Positions 1 to 19,630 of a stretch of DNA of 64,000 nt are shown here, piece by piece. The stretch is from assembly GCF_000347175.1 (NCBI RefSeq), contig NZ_ANIK01000003.1, positions 1 through 64,000 of the forward strand, given 5' to 3'. Numbering within the stretch: position 1 is the stretch's first letter; each line of letters begins with the position of its first letter. Under the pieces are notes generated by a model. It made no database searches, was not told the origin of the DNA, and saw only the letters and a list, made by a program, of their open reading frames with translations. Source of the stretch: Leptospira alstonii serovar Sichuan str. 79601 (GTDB taxonomy: Bacteria > Spirochaetota > Leptospiria > Leptospirales > Leptospiraceae). A program made the position numbers and the translations under genes.

Positions 1-349
<349 letters not shown>

Positions 350-799
350 ATGTCCGAATACAAAATCGGTTTACTTTGGAAAAAAGGACCTGAAGATTTT
401 AAATACGATTCCTACGATAGGACTCACTCGATCCAGTATGAAGGCGGTCAAAAATTATACGGATCTTCCACGCCGGAAACGTACGGCAAGGCGGAATATA
501 CAAATCCGGAAGAACTATTGGCTTCTTCCGTGTGCAGTTGCCATTTTTTGACCTTCCTTGCAGTCGCCGCAAAGAGCAGATTTATCGTTTCCGACTATCA
601 GGACAATGCGGTAGCAACCTTGGAAAAAAACGAAGAAGGAAAGATGGTCGTTACCAAAATCGAACTTCATCCCAAAATAACCTTTGAAGGGGAAAAAATT
701 CCGGATTTTGAAACGTTAGTCGGCCTTCACGAAAAAGCCCATAAAATTTGTTTTATTGCGAATTCGATCAAAACGAACGTAACGATCCATCCTAGATAA
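350..799 (+). CDS. OsmC/Ohr-family thiol peroxidase-like protein
   Basis: This 149-residue protein has the OsmC fold signature. A motif around residues 55-70 (EELLASSVCSCHFLTFL) carries the likely peroxidatic Cys64 with the upstream Glu55, and HEKAHKICF at 128-135 supplies the second conserved Cys134. Family members reduce organic hydroperoxides, or act more broadly as cytoplasmic thiol peroxidases. This one resembles the general OsmC branch more than classical Ohr, so the substrate is uncertain. The ATG at 350 has an AAGGAAA Shine-Dalgarno. The gene stands alone, and its stop lies inside a hairpin shared with the convergent phosphatase gene downstream. Confidence 0.85.
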   Translation: MSEYKIGLLWKKGPEDFKYDSYDRTHSIQYEGGQKLYGSSTPETYGKAEYTNPEELLASSVCSCHFLTFLAVAAKSRFIVSDYQDNAVATLEKNEEGKMVVTKIELHPKITFEGEKIPDFETLVGLHEKAHKICFIANSIKTNVTIHPR

Positions 800-810
800 A
801 GGATCGTTAC
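779..810. terminator. Hairpin shared by two convergent genes
   Basis: GTAACGATCC at 779-788 pairs perfectly with GGATCGTTAC at 801-810 across a 12-nt loop. The stem spans the osmC stop codon and the last codons of the convergent phosphatase gene. There is no clear T-run on either side, so a bidirectional terminator role is an inference. Confidence 0.35.
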
Positions 811-3800
811 GACTCGGTTTCCACCATATTCTGAGAATACTTTCTCAGAACGTCTTGAATTTTTAAAATGACTTCGTGTTTCGGATCCACGGAAAGCGCA
901 ATTTCAACCATTTCCATAGCGCGATTGTAATTTTTCAATGCGATGTAAATCTGGGCGAGATTCACCAAATTCCTGATATGAGTCGGTTCTCTCAGTTTCA
1001 ATCTTTCTCCGAAGTCCAATGCTTTTTGAAAACTTCCCGCCTTACGAGCCGCATTCGACGCGATATAAAGAATTTCCTTATCGACCGGTTTTAAATTCAG
1101 ATAATCTTCGGCGTAGATCGCCGCGTTTTTATAATCCTTCTTTTTAAGAAAAAGACTTACTAAGAGTTTTTTCACTTCGGGAATTTGATTGTTTAAGGAT
1201 TCGGCCTGCTCAAGAAAAGAAATCGCTTCTTCGATTTCCTTATTTCCCGCTCCTTCTTTAGCCTTTTTGAGAAGTTCCCTGATTTGTTCTCTTTCGTGCA
1301 CCTGTGCGATTTTAGATCGACTCGGATTTTCTTTAAACGAAACTCGAACCAAAGAAAAATCGTCCGTTAAACTTCCGTGTTTTTGAATTCCCTCGTAGAT
1401 CGATTGTAATTCCCCGTTGCCTTCTTCAACCTGCCTCAAAAAAAGTTTCTCGTCGTCGTTGATGACCCTTCCGCCTTCGGAATCCGTGCCGAGAAGAAGA
1501 TCGTCTCTTCCGTCCGATCCGGCGATAATTACGTCTCCCGGTTCCATTTGAAAGGTTTTGATAAATACGGTTCCGTCCATTCCCGTGGTTCCCAACTTTC
1601 TGAACATAAGATCGTCTTCGATAAAACTTGCGATTCCATCCCGATACAAAACCGTCCAAGGATGTTCCGCATTGATGAAATACAACAAACCCGCTTCGTC
1701 GTCTATAACGCCTAACACAAGTGATACGAGCATGGAACCGTCGAAACTTTCGAAAACCTTATGCAACTCCAAAAACGCGTTTTTCATCCAACGTTCGGGA
1801 GACTGTTCTTTCATCGAGACCACCATTCGGGTTCTTTCTAGGATCGATTCGAAGACGGCCCCGAGTACGAGCGCACCTCCCGCTCCCTGCATGGATTTAC
1901 CCATCGCATCCGCGTTTAAGAATACGGTAAAATATCGATCCTGTAGTTCGATTCCGTTGGAGATATTGATGTCTCCTCCGATTTCATCCTTGAATCTTCT
2001 AAAAGAGAATTTCTTTTTTTGTTCGATCAGAAAATCCACTTTTACGTTTTCCTGACGAGCTTTGTTCGATCCCAAAGGTTTGATCAATAAGGAAGTTAAA
2101 AAATAATCTCCGTCTTGTTGTTGTTTCAACTCCTGGACTTCTTCCAAGGTCTGTTGCAATTCTTTGGTTCTTTCTTTTACCTTTTCCTCGAGCTCATCCG
2201 CATATTCCTGCAGACGTTTTCTTGCGGCTTGAATCGATCTCGCCATTCTGTTAAACGAACGGGAGATAAATCCGATTTCGTCCTCTACTTTCACTTGAAG
2301 ACGATATTCCAAGTTTCCGGAATTCGCCTCTCTCAAACCGATGACTACGTCTTCGAGAGGATTGAGCAAAGCCCCTTGAAAGAAAAAGCGAAATCCGAAC
2401 AAAACGAGAAACAAAATACAAAGCGCGGATATATACAAAATTTTACCGGTAGGATTTAGAAATTCCCGTAATGACAAGTATCGAAACCCGACCTCGTAAA
2501 TTTTTCCTCCGGACATGTAAAAATAAGAAATGTAATGTTCGGGGATCTGTCCTCCCAATTCGTAGATTCTTTCTCCTTTATACGTTCTCTCGTCCGGTTT
2601 TCTTATCTGTGTAAGAAGTGTATTGAAAATCCGATCTCTTGTAGCCGAATCCGTCACGTTCGGATTCAATGCGGCTTTTTTGAGTTCCTTGAGAGTTCCG
2701 CCGATTCCCGGAACATCCGATTGAAAGAGTTTATCCAAAGAGACCGGATCGTTTTTTTCCTTCGGAGGTAAATGAAAGTATTTGTTCCTGAGTACGACCG
2801 ACTTATTTTCCAAATTATCGAAAAACGATTCTATGTCTTTCCCAGAAAGTTGAGTTTCTTTTTTGGAAAAAAGATATTCTCTTACTCCAGCTTTATAAGC
2901 CTCAAAACCGGAAGGAGAACTGCTTAATATATCCTCCGCCCTTTCTTTAAAATTCTCTTTAGGAAGAGAAGGAAGTTTGAAAAGTTTATGGGCTATATTA
3001 AAAAAACGGAATTCTCTCAACACGGATTCGTCCGGTTGTTTGGAATTTTTCGGAAAGAAGGACTTTATCGAATCCGTTTCGGGATCGTATTCGAAAACGT
3101 ATTCCACGTCCTTGGAAACTTCCGAACCGGATGCGGAAAGTCGGACCTCTTTTCTTTTGATCAAGTCGTATGATTCTTCGTATTGATTGAAGATGAATAT
3201 GCTAACGATCTGCAAGATCAGAAAAAAAGTAGCCAAGGTGATCCCGGTGATTCTGGAAAGAATGGAGGTTTTTTCGCTCGTATAATTGATATAACCTACG
3301 AGCACGACAAACAAACCGATTACGAGAGAAATATCCAAAACCGTCTGATACAATTCCCTGGAAACCGCTCCGTCCCTGCTCATTGCGTTGAATATACCAG
3401 GGACAAGAGTGACTAACGTCATAGGTATAAGGATAATTCCTGTGATGACCCTTTCCTTTCCTTTCAGTTTTATCATTCTCCAAAAACCGATCGACGTAAA
3501 AAGGAAGGTATAAAGAAGAATAACTCCCGAATAAACCTTATAAAAAAGATTGATCTGAAAGTCCCAATAATGGCCTGAAAAATAAAAAACCCTTTTTGCA
3601 AAGAACGATTCGTAATAATACCAGAGACAGACGATGATTATGCCCGAAAGAGCGATCGAAAAAATCGGGATCACTATCTTTTTGGAAACGGGTTGCGGAT
3701 AGTGAAGAAAGAACATGATGAGAAATAAAAATCCCCAAAAGGGAGAAGGGATCACGATCCATCTATGAAACACGGACGAAGGTCCGTAAAAAGGAAAACC

Positions 3801-3968
3801 CACCATATAACCGAGATGAAATATTCCGAGGCATAAGATACCGACGCTCAGATAAATCGTACCGGACGCTTTTTCCTGAATGGAAAAGAAAAAGAACGTT
3901 GTGAAACCGATAAAAAGAACTCCGATCAACGAAGCCAAAGAGAAATAATTTAAATAGATTAGATCCAT
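807..3968 (-). CDS. Membrane-bound SpoIIE-type serine phosphatase with HAMP and TPR domains
   Basis: A 1053-residue signalling protein. Residues 1-230 hold about seven membrane helices, resembling a 7TM sensor module. A further helix lies at 238-262, followed by an extracytoplasmic segment (263-508), a helix at 509-531, a HAMP domain (about 532-585) and a coiled coil (585-618). Residues 650-880 form a SpoIIE/RsbU-type PP2C domain with likely metal-binding Asp687 (NADAMG), Asp819-Gly820 (GSDG) and Asp869-Asp870. The C-terminus (about 895-1045) contains TPR-like helices. Such proteins usually dephosphorylate an anti-sigma-factor antagonist; no partner gene lies next to it, so the target is unknown. 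The ATG at 3968 is the only plausible start. Confidence 0.88.
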   Translation of the reverse strand: MDLIYLNYFSLASLIGVLFIGFTTFFFFSIQEKASGTIYLSVGILCLGIFHLGYMVGFPFYGPSSVFHRWIVIPSPFWGFLFLIMFFLHYPQPVSKKIVIPIFSIALSGIIIVCLWYYYESFFAKRVFYFSGHYWDFQINLFYKVYSGVILLYTFLFTSIGFWRMIKLKGKERVITGIILIPMTLVTLVPGIFNAMSRDGAVSRELYQTVLDISLVIGLFVVLVGYINYTSEKTSILSRITGITLATFFLILQIVSIFIFNQYEESYDLIKRKEVRLSASGSEVSKDVEYVFEYDPETDSIKSFFPKNSKQPDESVLREFRFFNIAHKLFKLPSLPKENFKERAEDILSSSPSGFEAYKAGVREYLFSKKETQLSGKDIESFFDNLENKSVVLRNKYFHLPPKEKNDPVSLDKLFQSDVPGIGGTLKELKKAALNPNVTDSATRDRIFNTLLTQIRKPDERTYKGERIYELGGQIPEHYISYFYMSGGKIYEVGFRYLSLREFLNPTGKILYISALCILFLVLFGFRFFFQGALLNPLEDVVIGLREANSGNLEYRLQVKVEDEIGFISRSFNRMARSIQAARKRLQEYADELEEKVKERTKELQQTLEEVQELKQQQDGDYFLTSLLIKPLGSNKARQENVKVDFLIEQKKKFSFRRFKDEIGGDINISNGIELQDRYFTVFLNADAMGKSMQGAGGALVLGAVFESILERTRMVVSMKEQSPERWMKNAFLELHKVFESFDGSMLVSLVLGVIDDEAGLLYFINAEHPWTVLYRDGIASFIEDDLMFRKLGTTGMDGTVFIKTFQMEPGDVIIAGSDGRDDLLLGTDSEGGRVINDDEKLFLRQVEEGNGELQSIYEGIQKHGSLTDDFSLVRVSFKENPSRSKIAQVHEREQIRELLKKAKEGAGNKEIEEAISFLEQAESLNNQIPEVKKLLVSLFLKKKDYKNAAIYAEDYLNLKPVDKEILYIASNAARKAGSFQKALDFGERLKLREPTHIRNLVNLAQIYIALKNYNRAMEMVEIALSVDPKHEVILKIQDVLRKYSQNMVETES

Positions 3969-4249
3969 ATACAGGCACTCTAAATACTCTTCAAATTATT
4001 ACCGTCAAGCAAAAAGGAAATTCGGAACAAGTATGAATGTTACGAATAGCAAAGATCGAAAATATAAGAAGTCGAGAAGCGCTGACGATATTGTGTAAAT
4101 GACGTTCTTTAAAAAGAATGTGTCTAAGAAGTTATAAAAACCGTATGTCCTTCCGTTTGAAAAAGAAAGAGTTTGAACTCTACAACGTTAGATTTTTATA
4201 ATAAAAGATTTGTTTTTTGGGCAAAATATAAACTAACGTTTATTGTTCC

Positions 4250-5710
<1,461 letters not shown>

Positions 5711-6237
5711 GGACCAACCTCGTCCTTTTTATGTATTCCAAAAAAGAGAAAAAGAAAGAAGAATCCGGTTTGTATGGAAAGAATTTTTTAGAATTATCAT
5801 GACAACGAGTAAAAGAAGCGGGGGCGATTTTTTATCTTCGATCTATGCGTTTCTTAAAACGTTCAAATTCTTTTTTCATAAAATTTGTCTCAAAACTTTC
5901 ATTAAATTCGCGCAAAACAATTACGGAGATACGTTCATACAAATCACTCCTCTAGTAATAAAACCACAACAACCATTTCTTTTTTTGTTAGATAAGTATT
6001 CAATAGAGTCGTTGAAAAATGAATCCTCCATTTATTTCTGTTTCATGGAAATGGACGATTGAAGCAGTTTTGTTGAACTAGGCTATGGAATTTTTCAACA
6101 ACTCTAATAATCATTGAATGGACTTACAGGTCCGATGAAAACTTTTTTCATTGACCGTATTGTAATTTAAAGTCTTATCATAAACCCGTGAATCTTTTAC
6201 GATCACCGCAATATTATTTGCCAAAAGGAATCCATAT
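5711..6237. other. AT-rich intergenic region with a MITE-like element
   Basis: The spacer lies between divergent genes. An 87-codon open frame at 5799-6062 has low complexity (rich in Phe, Lys and Ile) and no recognisable domain, so it is not called as a gene. The notable structure is the pair of inverted repeats at 6005-6020 and 6090-6105. Confidence 0.5.
6005..6105. repeat. MITE-like 101-bp element with 16-bp terminal inverted repeats
   Basis: AGAGTCGTTGAAAAAT at 6005-6020 is matched on the other strand by ATTTTTCAACAACTCT at 6090-6105, with one mismatch in 16. The 69-bp interior codes for nothing obvious. No target-site duplication is evident. A miniature transposable element is the simplest reading, but a long hairpin of other origin is possible. 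Confidence 0.4.
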
Positions 6238-7569
<1,332 letters not shown>

Positions 7570-7576
7570 TCATCGT

Positions 7577-8398
<822 letters not shown>

Positions 8399-8597
8399 TT
8401 CGAGTGAATTCGGTTTTACGAATGCGGAAGGGATCGAAGCATAAATACTGCAATGCAACATGCACTTGATAAAATTCTAATGAATACGGTCGTACCTCAT
8501 GTTGCTTTGCAGATTGAAGCGGAGAGCCCGGTCCATTCCTTGGGCTTTGCCGGAGCCGCCCTTATATAGGTAAATCCTAAATGAATCGTTGATCGGA
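8399..8597. repeat. Intergenic hairpin followed by a repeated GC-rich motif
   Basis: CTGCAATGCAACATG at 8449-8463 pairs with CATGTTGCTTTGCAG at 8498-8512, one mismatch in 15. It is followed by GATTGAAGCGGAGAGC and CCGGTCC (to about 8535). The same arrangement, an inverted repeat followed by GATTGGAGCAGAAAGC and GCGGTCC, occurs at 195-275. This suggests a dispersed family of two copies in this window. Confidence 0.4.
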
Positions 8598-9461
<864 letters not shown>

Positions 9462-9559
9462 GAATCCGTTCCCCTTAAAAAGAAAGTTATGATTTCTTCA
9501 AGGACAGTTTTGGAAAGAGGATCTAAATTGTAAATCGGAAGTGTTTCAACGAAATCGAT

Positions 9560-11128
9560 TTAAACGACGCTCAAAGCCTTCAAATCTTTCGACTGCGTTT
9601 TGATCTGCAAAACTCCGTCTTGAATTTTTCCGGATTCCTGTGTGATCTCGTTGACTTCTTTTTCCAACTCCAACATGGCCTTCATCATTTCTTTTTGACC
9701 GGTCATTTGTTCTTCCGTGGAATAAAACAATTCGTCCGATAACTTTTTTACCTTCTCGAGATTTTTTACGAAATCGTTTACGATCTTGGTTCCGCGTTCA
9801 TACAACCCGTTCATCTCTTCGATTTTAGAAACGGTAAGACTGATTTTAACGCTTTGATTTTGGGTTAAATGTCCCGTACCTTGGGAAGCCCGATTGGCTT
9901 CTTCGATAAATTCAAGGGACTCTTGAACGACCTTGGAAATCATCTTCGCATTTGTGGCTGTAAATTCCGCAAGTTTACTTACCTCTTGAGCGACTACGGC
10001 AAACCCGCGTCCTGCGGCGCCCGCACGAGCGGCTTCAATCGAAGCATTCAAGGAAAGAAGATTTGTTTTATCCGCGATTTCTCCGAGGATACGATTGATC
10101 TCATCCACGCGCTGAAACGAATTCGAGATGTTCTTTAAGAACTCGCCGGTTTTTTCAACGGATTCTTTTACGACTTCCATTTCCATTTTACTTTCTTTCG
10201 CATTCGTATCCAAACCTTTTGAATGTTCGGATATTTTCGCGATCACGTCCAAAAGGATCTGGGATTTTTGATTGAGTTCGATCAGATTTTCATTTTGAAT
10301 TCGAATCGAATCGGCGTTATTCTCGGAACCTTTCGATAAGGACACGATCACCGCGTTGACTTGTTCCAGAGAAGCGGCTTGCGATTCCATCTTTGCGCTG
10401 GTCAAACTCGTAAATTCCGAAAAGTTCGTCACCGAAGTCTCCAAGGTTTCCGCGGAAGAATGAATTATCTTTCTGTTATTCTCCAACTTATTTAGAAAAC
10501 TCTTATTCTCCTCAAAATAAGAAGAGGCTTCCTTATAGAGGTCGTCGAATAAATTCATCAAACGATAAAGAATAAAACTCACTCCGGCCATAAAAACAAT
10601 CTTGGTGATTTCCGCGCTGAGTTTAATATAACCAGGTTTCATATTAATCGCGTTGTCTTCGGAAAACTGTAATCCGTGAAACGCGGCGTTGGTCAAGGCG
10701 ATCGCATATCCTATCGAACAAAACAAACCGGTTGCGAGCACAAAATTGGGTCTGCCCAACAAACCGGAATAGGCGATTATAAAATAATAAACCGAATAAA
10801 GGATCGCGTTTTTGAGAACGGGAGCGACGATTTCCGAGGAGACCATACTGTCCAAAAAAATCGTCATACTCAATATAAGAGAATCAAATATTATAAATAA
10901 GTTATGAACCCAATGCTTGACGTCGTATTTTTTATATAGGATAAAACCGAAAACGGTGTAAACAAACATGAAAAAAGCGGCGGAAGAATGAATGATTTTG
11001 ATCTGATACTGAAGAGCTTTAAAACTCGAAGCCAAAGAGATCAACATCATGACCATAATTCCCATTCTGGCGTAATAAGTAAGCGCTTCTCCCTTTTTGC
11101 GAATGGATTCTATAGATTGATTGGACAT
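9560..11128 (-). CDS. Methyl-accepting chemotaxis protein-like receptor with polytopic N-terminus
   Basis: A 522-residue protein. About six membrane helices fill residues 1-205 without a large periplasmic ligand domain. A coiled-coil signalling domain follows, whose hairpin tip (about 357-382) reads [20 protein letters not shown], the most conserved chemoreceptor segment that contacts CheA and CheW. A HAMP domain is not obvious. The helix-rich N-terminus suggests sensing within the membrane or of small hydrophobic or energy-related signals; this is inference. The gene stands alone between mtnP and the Ada-like gene. Confidence 0.88.
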   Translation of the reverse strand: MSNQSIESIRKKGEALTYYARMGIMVMMLISLASSFKALQYQIKIIHSSAAFFMFVYTVFGFILYKKYDVKHWVHNLFIIFDSLILSMTIFLDSMVSSEIVAPVLKNAILYSVYYFIIAYSGLLGRPNFVLATGLFCSIGYAIALTNAAFHGLQFSEDNAINMKPGYIKLSAEITKIVFMAGVSFILYRLMNLFDDLYKEASSYFEENKSFLNKLENNRKIIHSSAETLETSVTNFSEFTSLTSAKMESQAASLEQVNAVIVSLSKGSENNADSIRIQNENLIELNQKSQILLDVIAKISEHSKGLDTNAKESKMEMEVVKESVEKTGEFLKNISNSFQRVDEINRILGEIADKTNLLSLNASIEAARAGAAGRGFAVVAQEVSKLAEFTATNAKMISKVVQESLEFIEEANRASQGTGHLTQNQSVKISLTVSKIEEMNGLYERGTKIVNDFVKNLEKVKKLSDELFYSTEEQMTGQKEMMKAMLELEKEVNEITQESGKIQDGVLQIKTQSKDLKALSVV

Positions 11129-11382
11129 ACACCAAACGTTTATAAAATTTAATTTAAGTAAATGAAAAGCGGAAACTCTTTCGGAAATCTTGTGGCCGTA
11201 TTATAAAAAGACAAATTGTAATTTCAGAACGATGGAATTTTTACACTCATTCTTAATATTTTGTTCGAAATCTCGGGTGATTAGCCGGAAAATAGTTGGA
11301 AGAAGAAACTTTCAGGATGTAAAGGAATCCGTAGTACGCTCGTTTCCGTACAATTTCAAAATCTTTTTCCGAATTTTCGATC

Positions 11383-12231
<849 letters not shown>

Positions 12232-12713
12232 ATTAGAATGTTATCCGAAACCCCGAGTTTTTAAAACCCGATCCTTGCTGTTTTTATAATATTTAGTAAG
12301 TTCTCAATTCGTTCTTTTTACTCGGTTTTTGCGGTTCGTAAATCTTTTCGTAGGAGTTCCTACTTCGAGCGGGTTAGGTTCTAGAATAAAAATGACAGCC
12401 CTAACCACTAAAACTTAACATCGAATGCGGGCGCATAGTCGGCAACCTTTTTGGCTAAGATAGAAAACCATTTTGAAACTGCCCGACCATCAGGCTCTCG
12501 GCTCTGGTCAAGTTATTGCAAAATCACCCGATTACGAAAATCAATTCTAAAATCCGATAACTTGACCCTGTGTCGATCCTTTGCGCGAAAATTTTTCACA
12601 AAAATTAAAATCAATTTCGTGAAAAGTTTCAAAAACTTTAAAGATAAAGAATAATCTTAAAATCAAAATAATTCTACAAAAGCTTAAAATAGAAAATAGA
12701 GACCCTATAAAAA
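12232..12713. other. Intergenic region carrying palindrome and dispersed repeat A
   Basis: There is no gene in this spacer. GTAGGAGTTCCTAC at 12350-12363 is close to palindromic, and its AGGAGTTCCTAC part recurs at 18688-18699. Copy 1 of dispersed repeat A occupies 12423-12588. The DNA just before the next gene (12600-12713) is very AT-rich. Confidence 0.5.
12423..12588 (+). repeat. Dispersed repeat A, copy 1
   Basis: About 165 bp that recurs in inverted orientation at 52343-52510. Shared blocks include GCGGGCGCAT, CCCGACCA..AGGCTCT, CTCTGGTCAAGTTATTGCAA, ATAACTTGACC and CGATCCTTTGCGCG. GGTCAAGTTAT (12506-12516) and ATAACTTGACC (12557-12567) form an internal hairpin. Nothing in it codes for protein. 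Confidence 0.65.
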
Positions 12714-13439
12714 ATGATAAAATCAAACATCTGGAGAATTTCCGAATTCATCGATCCGATCTATGCCGAATGTTGGCTTAGAAGTCCCGCAAAACTTGTC
12801 GAACCATTTCCATGTAGCTTGTGTGGAATCGGAGGCAAATATGATGAAGCGCCGAGTCCATTGGTAATCGAATGGGAAGAAGGATCGGACCATATAGGCG
12901 ATTTTTCGTGGCCTTCGGGTGGACGTGTGGTTGTCAAAGAAACCGTATTTAGAGCGCTCAATGAAATTGTCGGAGAACTCAGCTCCGGTCCCGTTGAGAT
13001 GGTACAAGATCCGAAATTACGACCACCGGTAAGAAAAACGAAAAGAAAACCTAGAGTGTATTTACCTTATCAAGGGCCGCCGCTTGTTGAACTTATAGTG
13101 GATAAACAAGTACCGTTTTTGTCCCAAACAACAACGAAGATTATCGATCAATGTGAAGAATGTAGGCGAGTCCGAAGAGAACTAGTAGGAGTAGAAGTAG
13201 AAGTAGAAGTTAAAGAACATCTTTGGAACGCATCATCTCAGAAATTGATATCAGTGTATAAACCCCGAGAATCAGGAAAAGGATTGTTTGTATCATCTTC
13301 CGACATTGGCAGTAATGCTATATTTTTTCGTGTCGATGAATTCAGTAACGCGATATTATGTAGCGATAAAATGAAAAAAATACTTCAGGAGAAGGGATTT
13401 AGCAATATCGATTTTCTTGCTTATGGCGAGATGATCTAA
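12714..13439 (+). CDS. Orphan double-CXXC protein, possibly a SitI6/double-CXXCG immunity-type protein
   Basis: A 241-residue soluble protein. Two widely spaced cysteine pairs, C34-SL-C37-G and C147-EE-C150-R, fit a zinc knuckle or rubredoxin-like metal site. The layout recalls the double-CXXCG family expanded in Myxococcus, where members include immunity proteins for polymorphic toxins (SitI6 type). This is remembered family resemblance, not a search result, and the second pair lacks the Gly. A hexanucleotide run encoding VEVEVEV lies at about 160-166. No toxin gene is adjacent. The gene is flanked by AT-rich DNA and repeat A, and base use is more AT-rich than in neighbours, consistent with acquisition. 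The ATG at 12714 has a weak ribosome binding site. Confidence 0.6.
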   Translation: MIKSNIWRISEFIDPIYAECWLRSPAKLVEPFPCSLCGIGGKYDEAPSPLVIEWEEGSDHIGDFSWPSGGRVVVKETVFRALNEIVGELSSGPVEMVQDPKLRPPVRKTKRKPRVYLPYQGPPLVELIVDKQVPFLSQTTTKIIDQCEECRRVRRELVGVEVEVEVKEHLWNASSQKLISVYKPRESGKGLFVSSSDIGSNAIFFRVDEFSNAILCSDKMKKILQEKGFSNIDFLAYGEMI

Positions 13440-13509
13440 ATCAAACAATTCAAAGCAATATCAGAAACAATAAAAACAAACAAATTTTTGGAACAGATTC
13501 TTAAACGAA

Positions 13510-14283
13510 CTAAGAATGAATCAATTTTACGAGCTGATCGATCCCTTCTTCGAACAATGCGGGGCCCGGCTGAAGAATGATCGAAGGGTTCAACTCGTAA
13601 ACTTTCCGATTGCGAATCGCATTTATATTTTGCCAATCCGGATGTTTTTGCACCCATTCAAAATTCACGGGCTTTCCGCACCAAGAACCTACGTAAACGT
13701 CCGGATTTGCTTTTGCCACATCCATCGATGTGATGATCCTATCTTTGGCCAAGGATTTTGTTTTGAGATGTTCAAAACAATCTTTTCCGCCCGCGAGCTC
13801 GATCAGCTCGCCGACCCAGGAAATCCCCGTAATGATCGGCTCGTCCCATTCTTGAAAGAAAACGGAAGGACGACTTCGAGTAGAATACTTTCGTTCGATT
13901 TCGTCTAACTTTCTTTTCCAACCTTCGATCAAAGTTCGTGTTTCGTTACCCTTTCCTACGATCGATCCGAAAAGCGATAACGTATCAAAAATCTCCGTAA
14001 TCGTTCTTTGATTGGTAACGAGTACGTTCAATCCTTCCGAGATCAGTTCCTTTGCAAGTTCCGCTTGAATATCCGAAAAGCCGATGACAAGATCCGGTTT
14101 TAATTCTTGAATTCGTTTAACATTTCCGCTGATGAACGCCGAAACCTTCGGTTTTTCTTGTTTGGCCCTGAAAGGTCGAACGGTATACGCGGAGATTCCT
14201 ACGATACGTTCTTCCACTCCGAGTAAATAAAATAACTCGGTCGTTTCTTCCGTTAGGCAGACGATTCTTTTCGGTCCTATCAA
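13510..14283 (-). CDS. BtuF-like helical-backbone binding protein
   Basis: A 257-residue protein of the Peripla_BP_2 family, whose members bind cobalamin or iron chelates for ABC importers. The N-terminal lobe (about 1-115) starts RIVCLTEETTELFYLLG, a typical opening of BtuF-like proteins. ELKPDLVIGF (about 59-68) and the C-terminal lobe NPDVYVGSWCGKPVN (about 194-208) also fit. No signal peptide or lipobox is visible, so as encoded it would stay cytoplasmic. No permease or ATPase gene is adjacent. The probable start is TTG 14283, with AGAGGA eight bases upstream. Cobalamin is the best guess, but corrinoid or siderophore binding is possible. Confidence 0.75.
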   Translation of the reverse strand: MIGPKRIVCLTEETTELFYLLGVEERIVGISAYTVRPFRAKQEKPKVSAFISGNVKRIQELKPDLVIGFSDIQAELAKELISEGLNVLVTNQRTITEIFDTLSLFGSIVGKGNETRTLIEGWKRKLDEIERKYSTRSRPSVFFQEWDEPIITGISWVGELIELAGGKDCFEHLKTKSLAKDRIITSMDVAKANPDVYVGSWCGKPVNFEWVQKHPDWQNINAIRNRKVYELNPSIILQPGPALFEEGIDQLVKLIHS

Positions 14284-14420
14284 ATTTTTATTCCTCTTTC
14301 TAAAAATTAATTTTTGAGAACGATGTCAGGTTAAAATTTTTCCGTTTTTGTTCATCAAGCTGCCTGATTTCTGTCAACATGATTTTAGGATTTTACAAGG
14401 GCTTTATATGCAATAAAACG

Positions 14421-14491
<71 letters not shown>

Positions 14492-14525
14492 GAGCCTTTC
14501 GCGATCCTTAGAGTGTAAATCCAAA

Positions 14526-16490
<1,965 letters not shown>

Positions 16491-16652
16491 AACTTCCTCC
16501 GGATTCGGCAAAGAATGTTTCTTTTTTTCCCTCTGTCCACCAAATTGCGGAAACGAAATTACGAAACCTCCGCATATCCGTACAACCGGCTCTGAAACGG
16601 AAAGAATCCATCAACTAGCCACCGCAGTCTGGAACGGGTTTTAGGATGATCC

Positions 16653-17204
<552 letters not shown>

Positions 17205-17331
17205 TTGATACTCTCTTCGTTCGATTTTCCCGTGTCAGATCGGGAACTTCTCTTTAGATTCTTTCCGAATTCTTTCGGTTAACTTTTTTTCAAGAATCCG
17301 ACGTTTTCATTCCCATTCTCGAAACTGCCTC

Positions 17332-17363
<32 letters not shown>

Positions 17364-17396
17364 AGATTTCCAACACCGAGTCATTTTTGTCCGATC

Positions 17397-18602
<1,206 letters not shown>

Positions 18603-19084
18603 AAAGGTTCGTAGCAGTTTTAAAATCCCTCAACCAATTCGTTATAATCATTCGGTAAGTTCCGCCCCCCTCCTAAGAAACAATTCAGGAGTTCCTACAA
18701 TTCTAAAGTTTGAAGTCGGTTTTTTAGAACTGATTTCAATACGCGTTGTGTTAGAGCTTTCACATAACTTCTGAATAGCCACGGCCCTTCCCTCCCAAAT
18801 CATACTTGACCAAACTTTACATCTGCGGAAACTTCATTCTTTTCTACGCCGACTGCACTCAAAGAGATTGGTCCATGCGTTATTTACTTTCAATCTTGAT
18901 GTCGGTCAAAAGCGGATCGAGTTTACGGAGAAGGATTCAGAACATAGCCAAAACATTCTGTCGCTCCTAACTCAATGATAATCAATCAAAAGATTGGAGT
19001 TGGTATCTTTGAAAAATATACAAAGCTACAAATATGCAAAAAACTGAATTCGCTTCATAATAACTACAAAGTGGTAAAACAAAA
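18603..19084. other. Intergenic region without a convincing gene
   Basis: AGGAGTTCCTAC at 18688-18699 matches the palindrome region at 12352-12363. Short open stretches on the minus strand (for example LLRKLDPLLTDIKIESK ending near 18880) are interrupted by stops and may be decayed coding DNA. No family could be recognised. Confidence 0.4.
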
Positions 19085-19630
19085 ATGAACATTCATTGGA
19101 AAGGATTGAACGAAAAACTTACGGGAATCACATTGTTGACCAGTTTGTTGGCCGGAGTGAGTGGAGGGATTTTCAGTTTAAACGAGTATTTGGAAGATGT
19201 AAAAGCCGAAAAGATAAAATCCACACTGGGTTACGTATCGAATTATTCCACCGGAGAAATTTCCACTTCGAATCAAAGGTTATTTGAAATGTGGGAAAGA
19301 GAATACCCAGAACTGGAATCCGCTTTAGAAGCGAATAAAAACGACGCAAAGAAACAAAATGAAGCCTACAAATTGAAATCTTTATCAATCATAAAGGCAA
19401 ATAACGCAGGTAAAGATATCGACGTCCTTGTAGGTTTTTATACGTCCCTGATACATTGTGTTCAAAGAAAGATATGCGATGAAACTTCCGCAAAAACTTT
19501 TTTTCATTCCGACATGAATCGTTTTATCAAATTACACTCCGCATATATCAATTATTTACAAAAAAAATGGGATAAGGATATCGGGATGGAAATTGAAAAC
19601 TATCTCAAGAATCAAACGAAAACCAACTGA
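19085..19630 (+). CDS. Hypothetical protein with one N-terminal membrane helix
   Basis: 181 residues, not recognised. A single hydrophobic segment at about 13-34 (GITLLTSLLAGVSGGIF) is preceded by positive residues. A mainly helical, charged domain with one pair of cysteines follows (IHCVQRKICDE, about 120-130). It could be a membrane-tethered protein with its bulk on either side. ATG 19085 is the only start. It stands alone in AT-rich spacers. The amino-acid composition is normal, so it is probably real. Confidence 0.6.
   Translation: MNIHWKGLNEKLTGITLLTSLLAGVSGGIFSLNEYLEDVKAEKIKSTLGYVSNYSTGEISTSNQRLFEMWEREYPELESALEANKNDAKKQNEAYKLKSLSIIKANNAGKDIDVLVGFYTSLIHCVQRKICDETSAKTFFHSDMNRFIKLHSAYINYLQKKWDKDIGMEIENYLKNQTKTN

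Noticed and set aside
5799..6062. 87-codon frame before the PhoD-like gene
   Set aside because: Low-complexity composition, no ribosome binding site or recognisable domain, and it runs into the MITE-like element.
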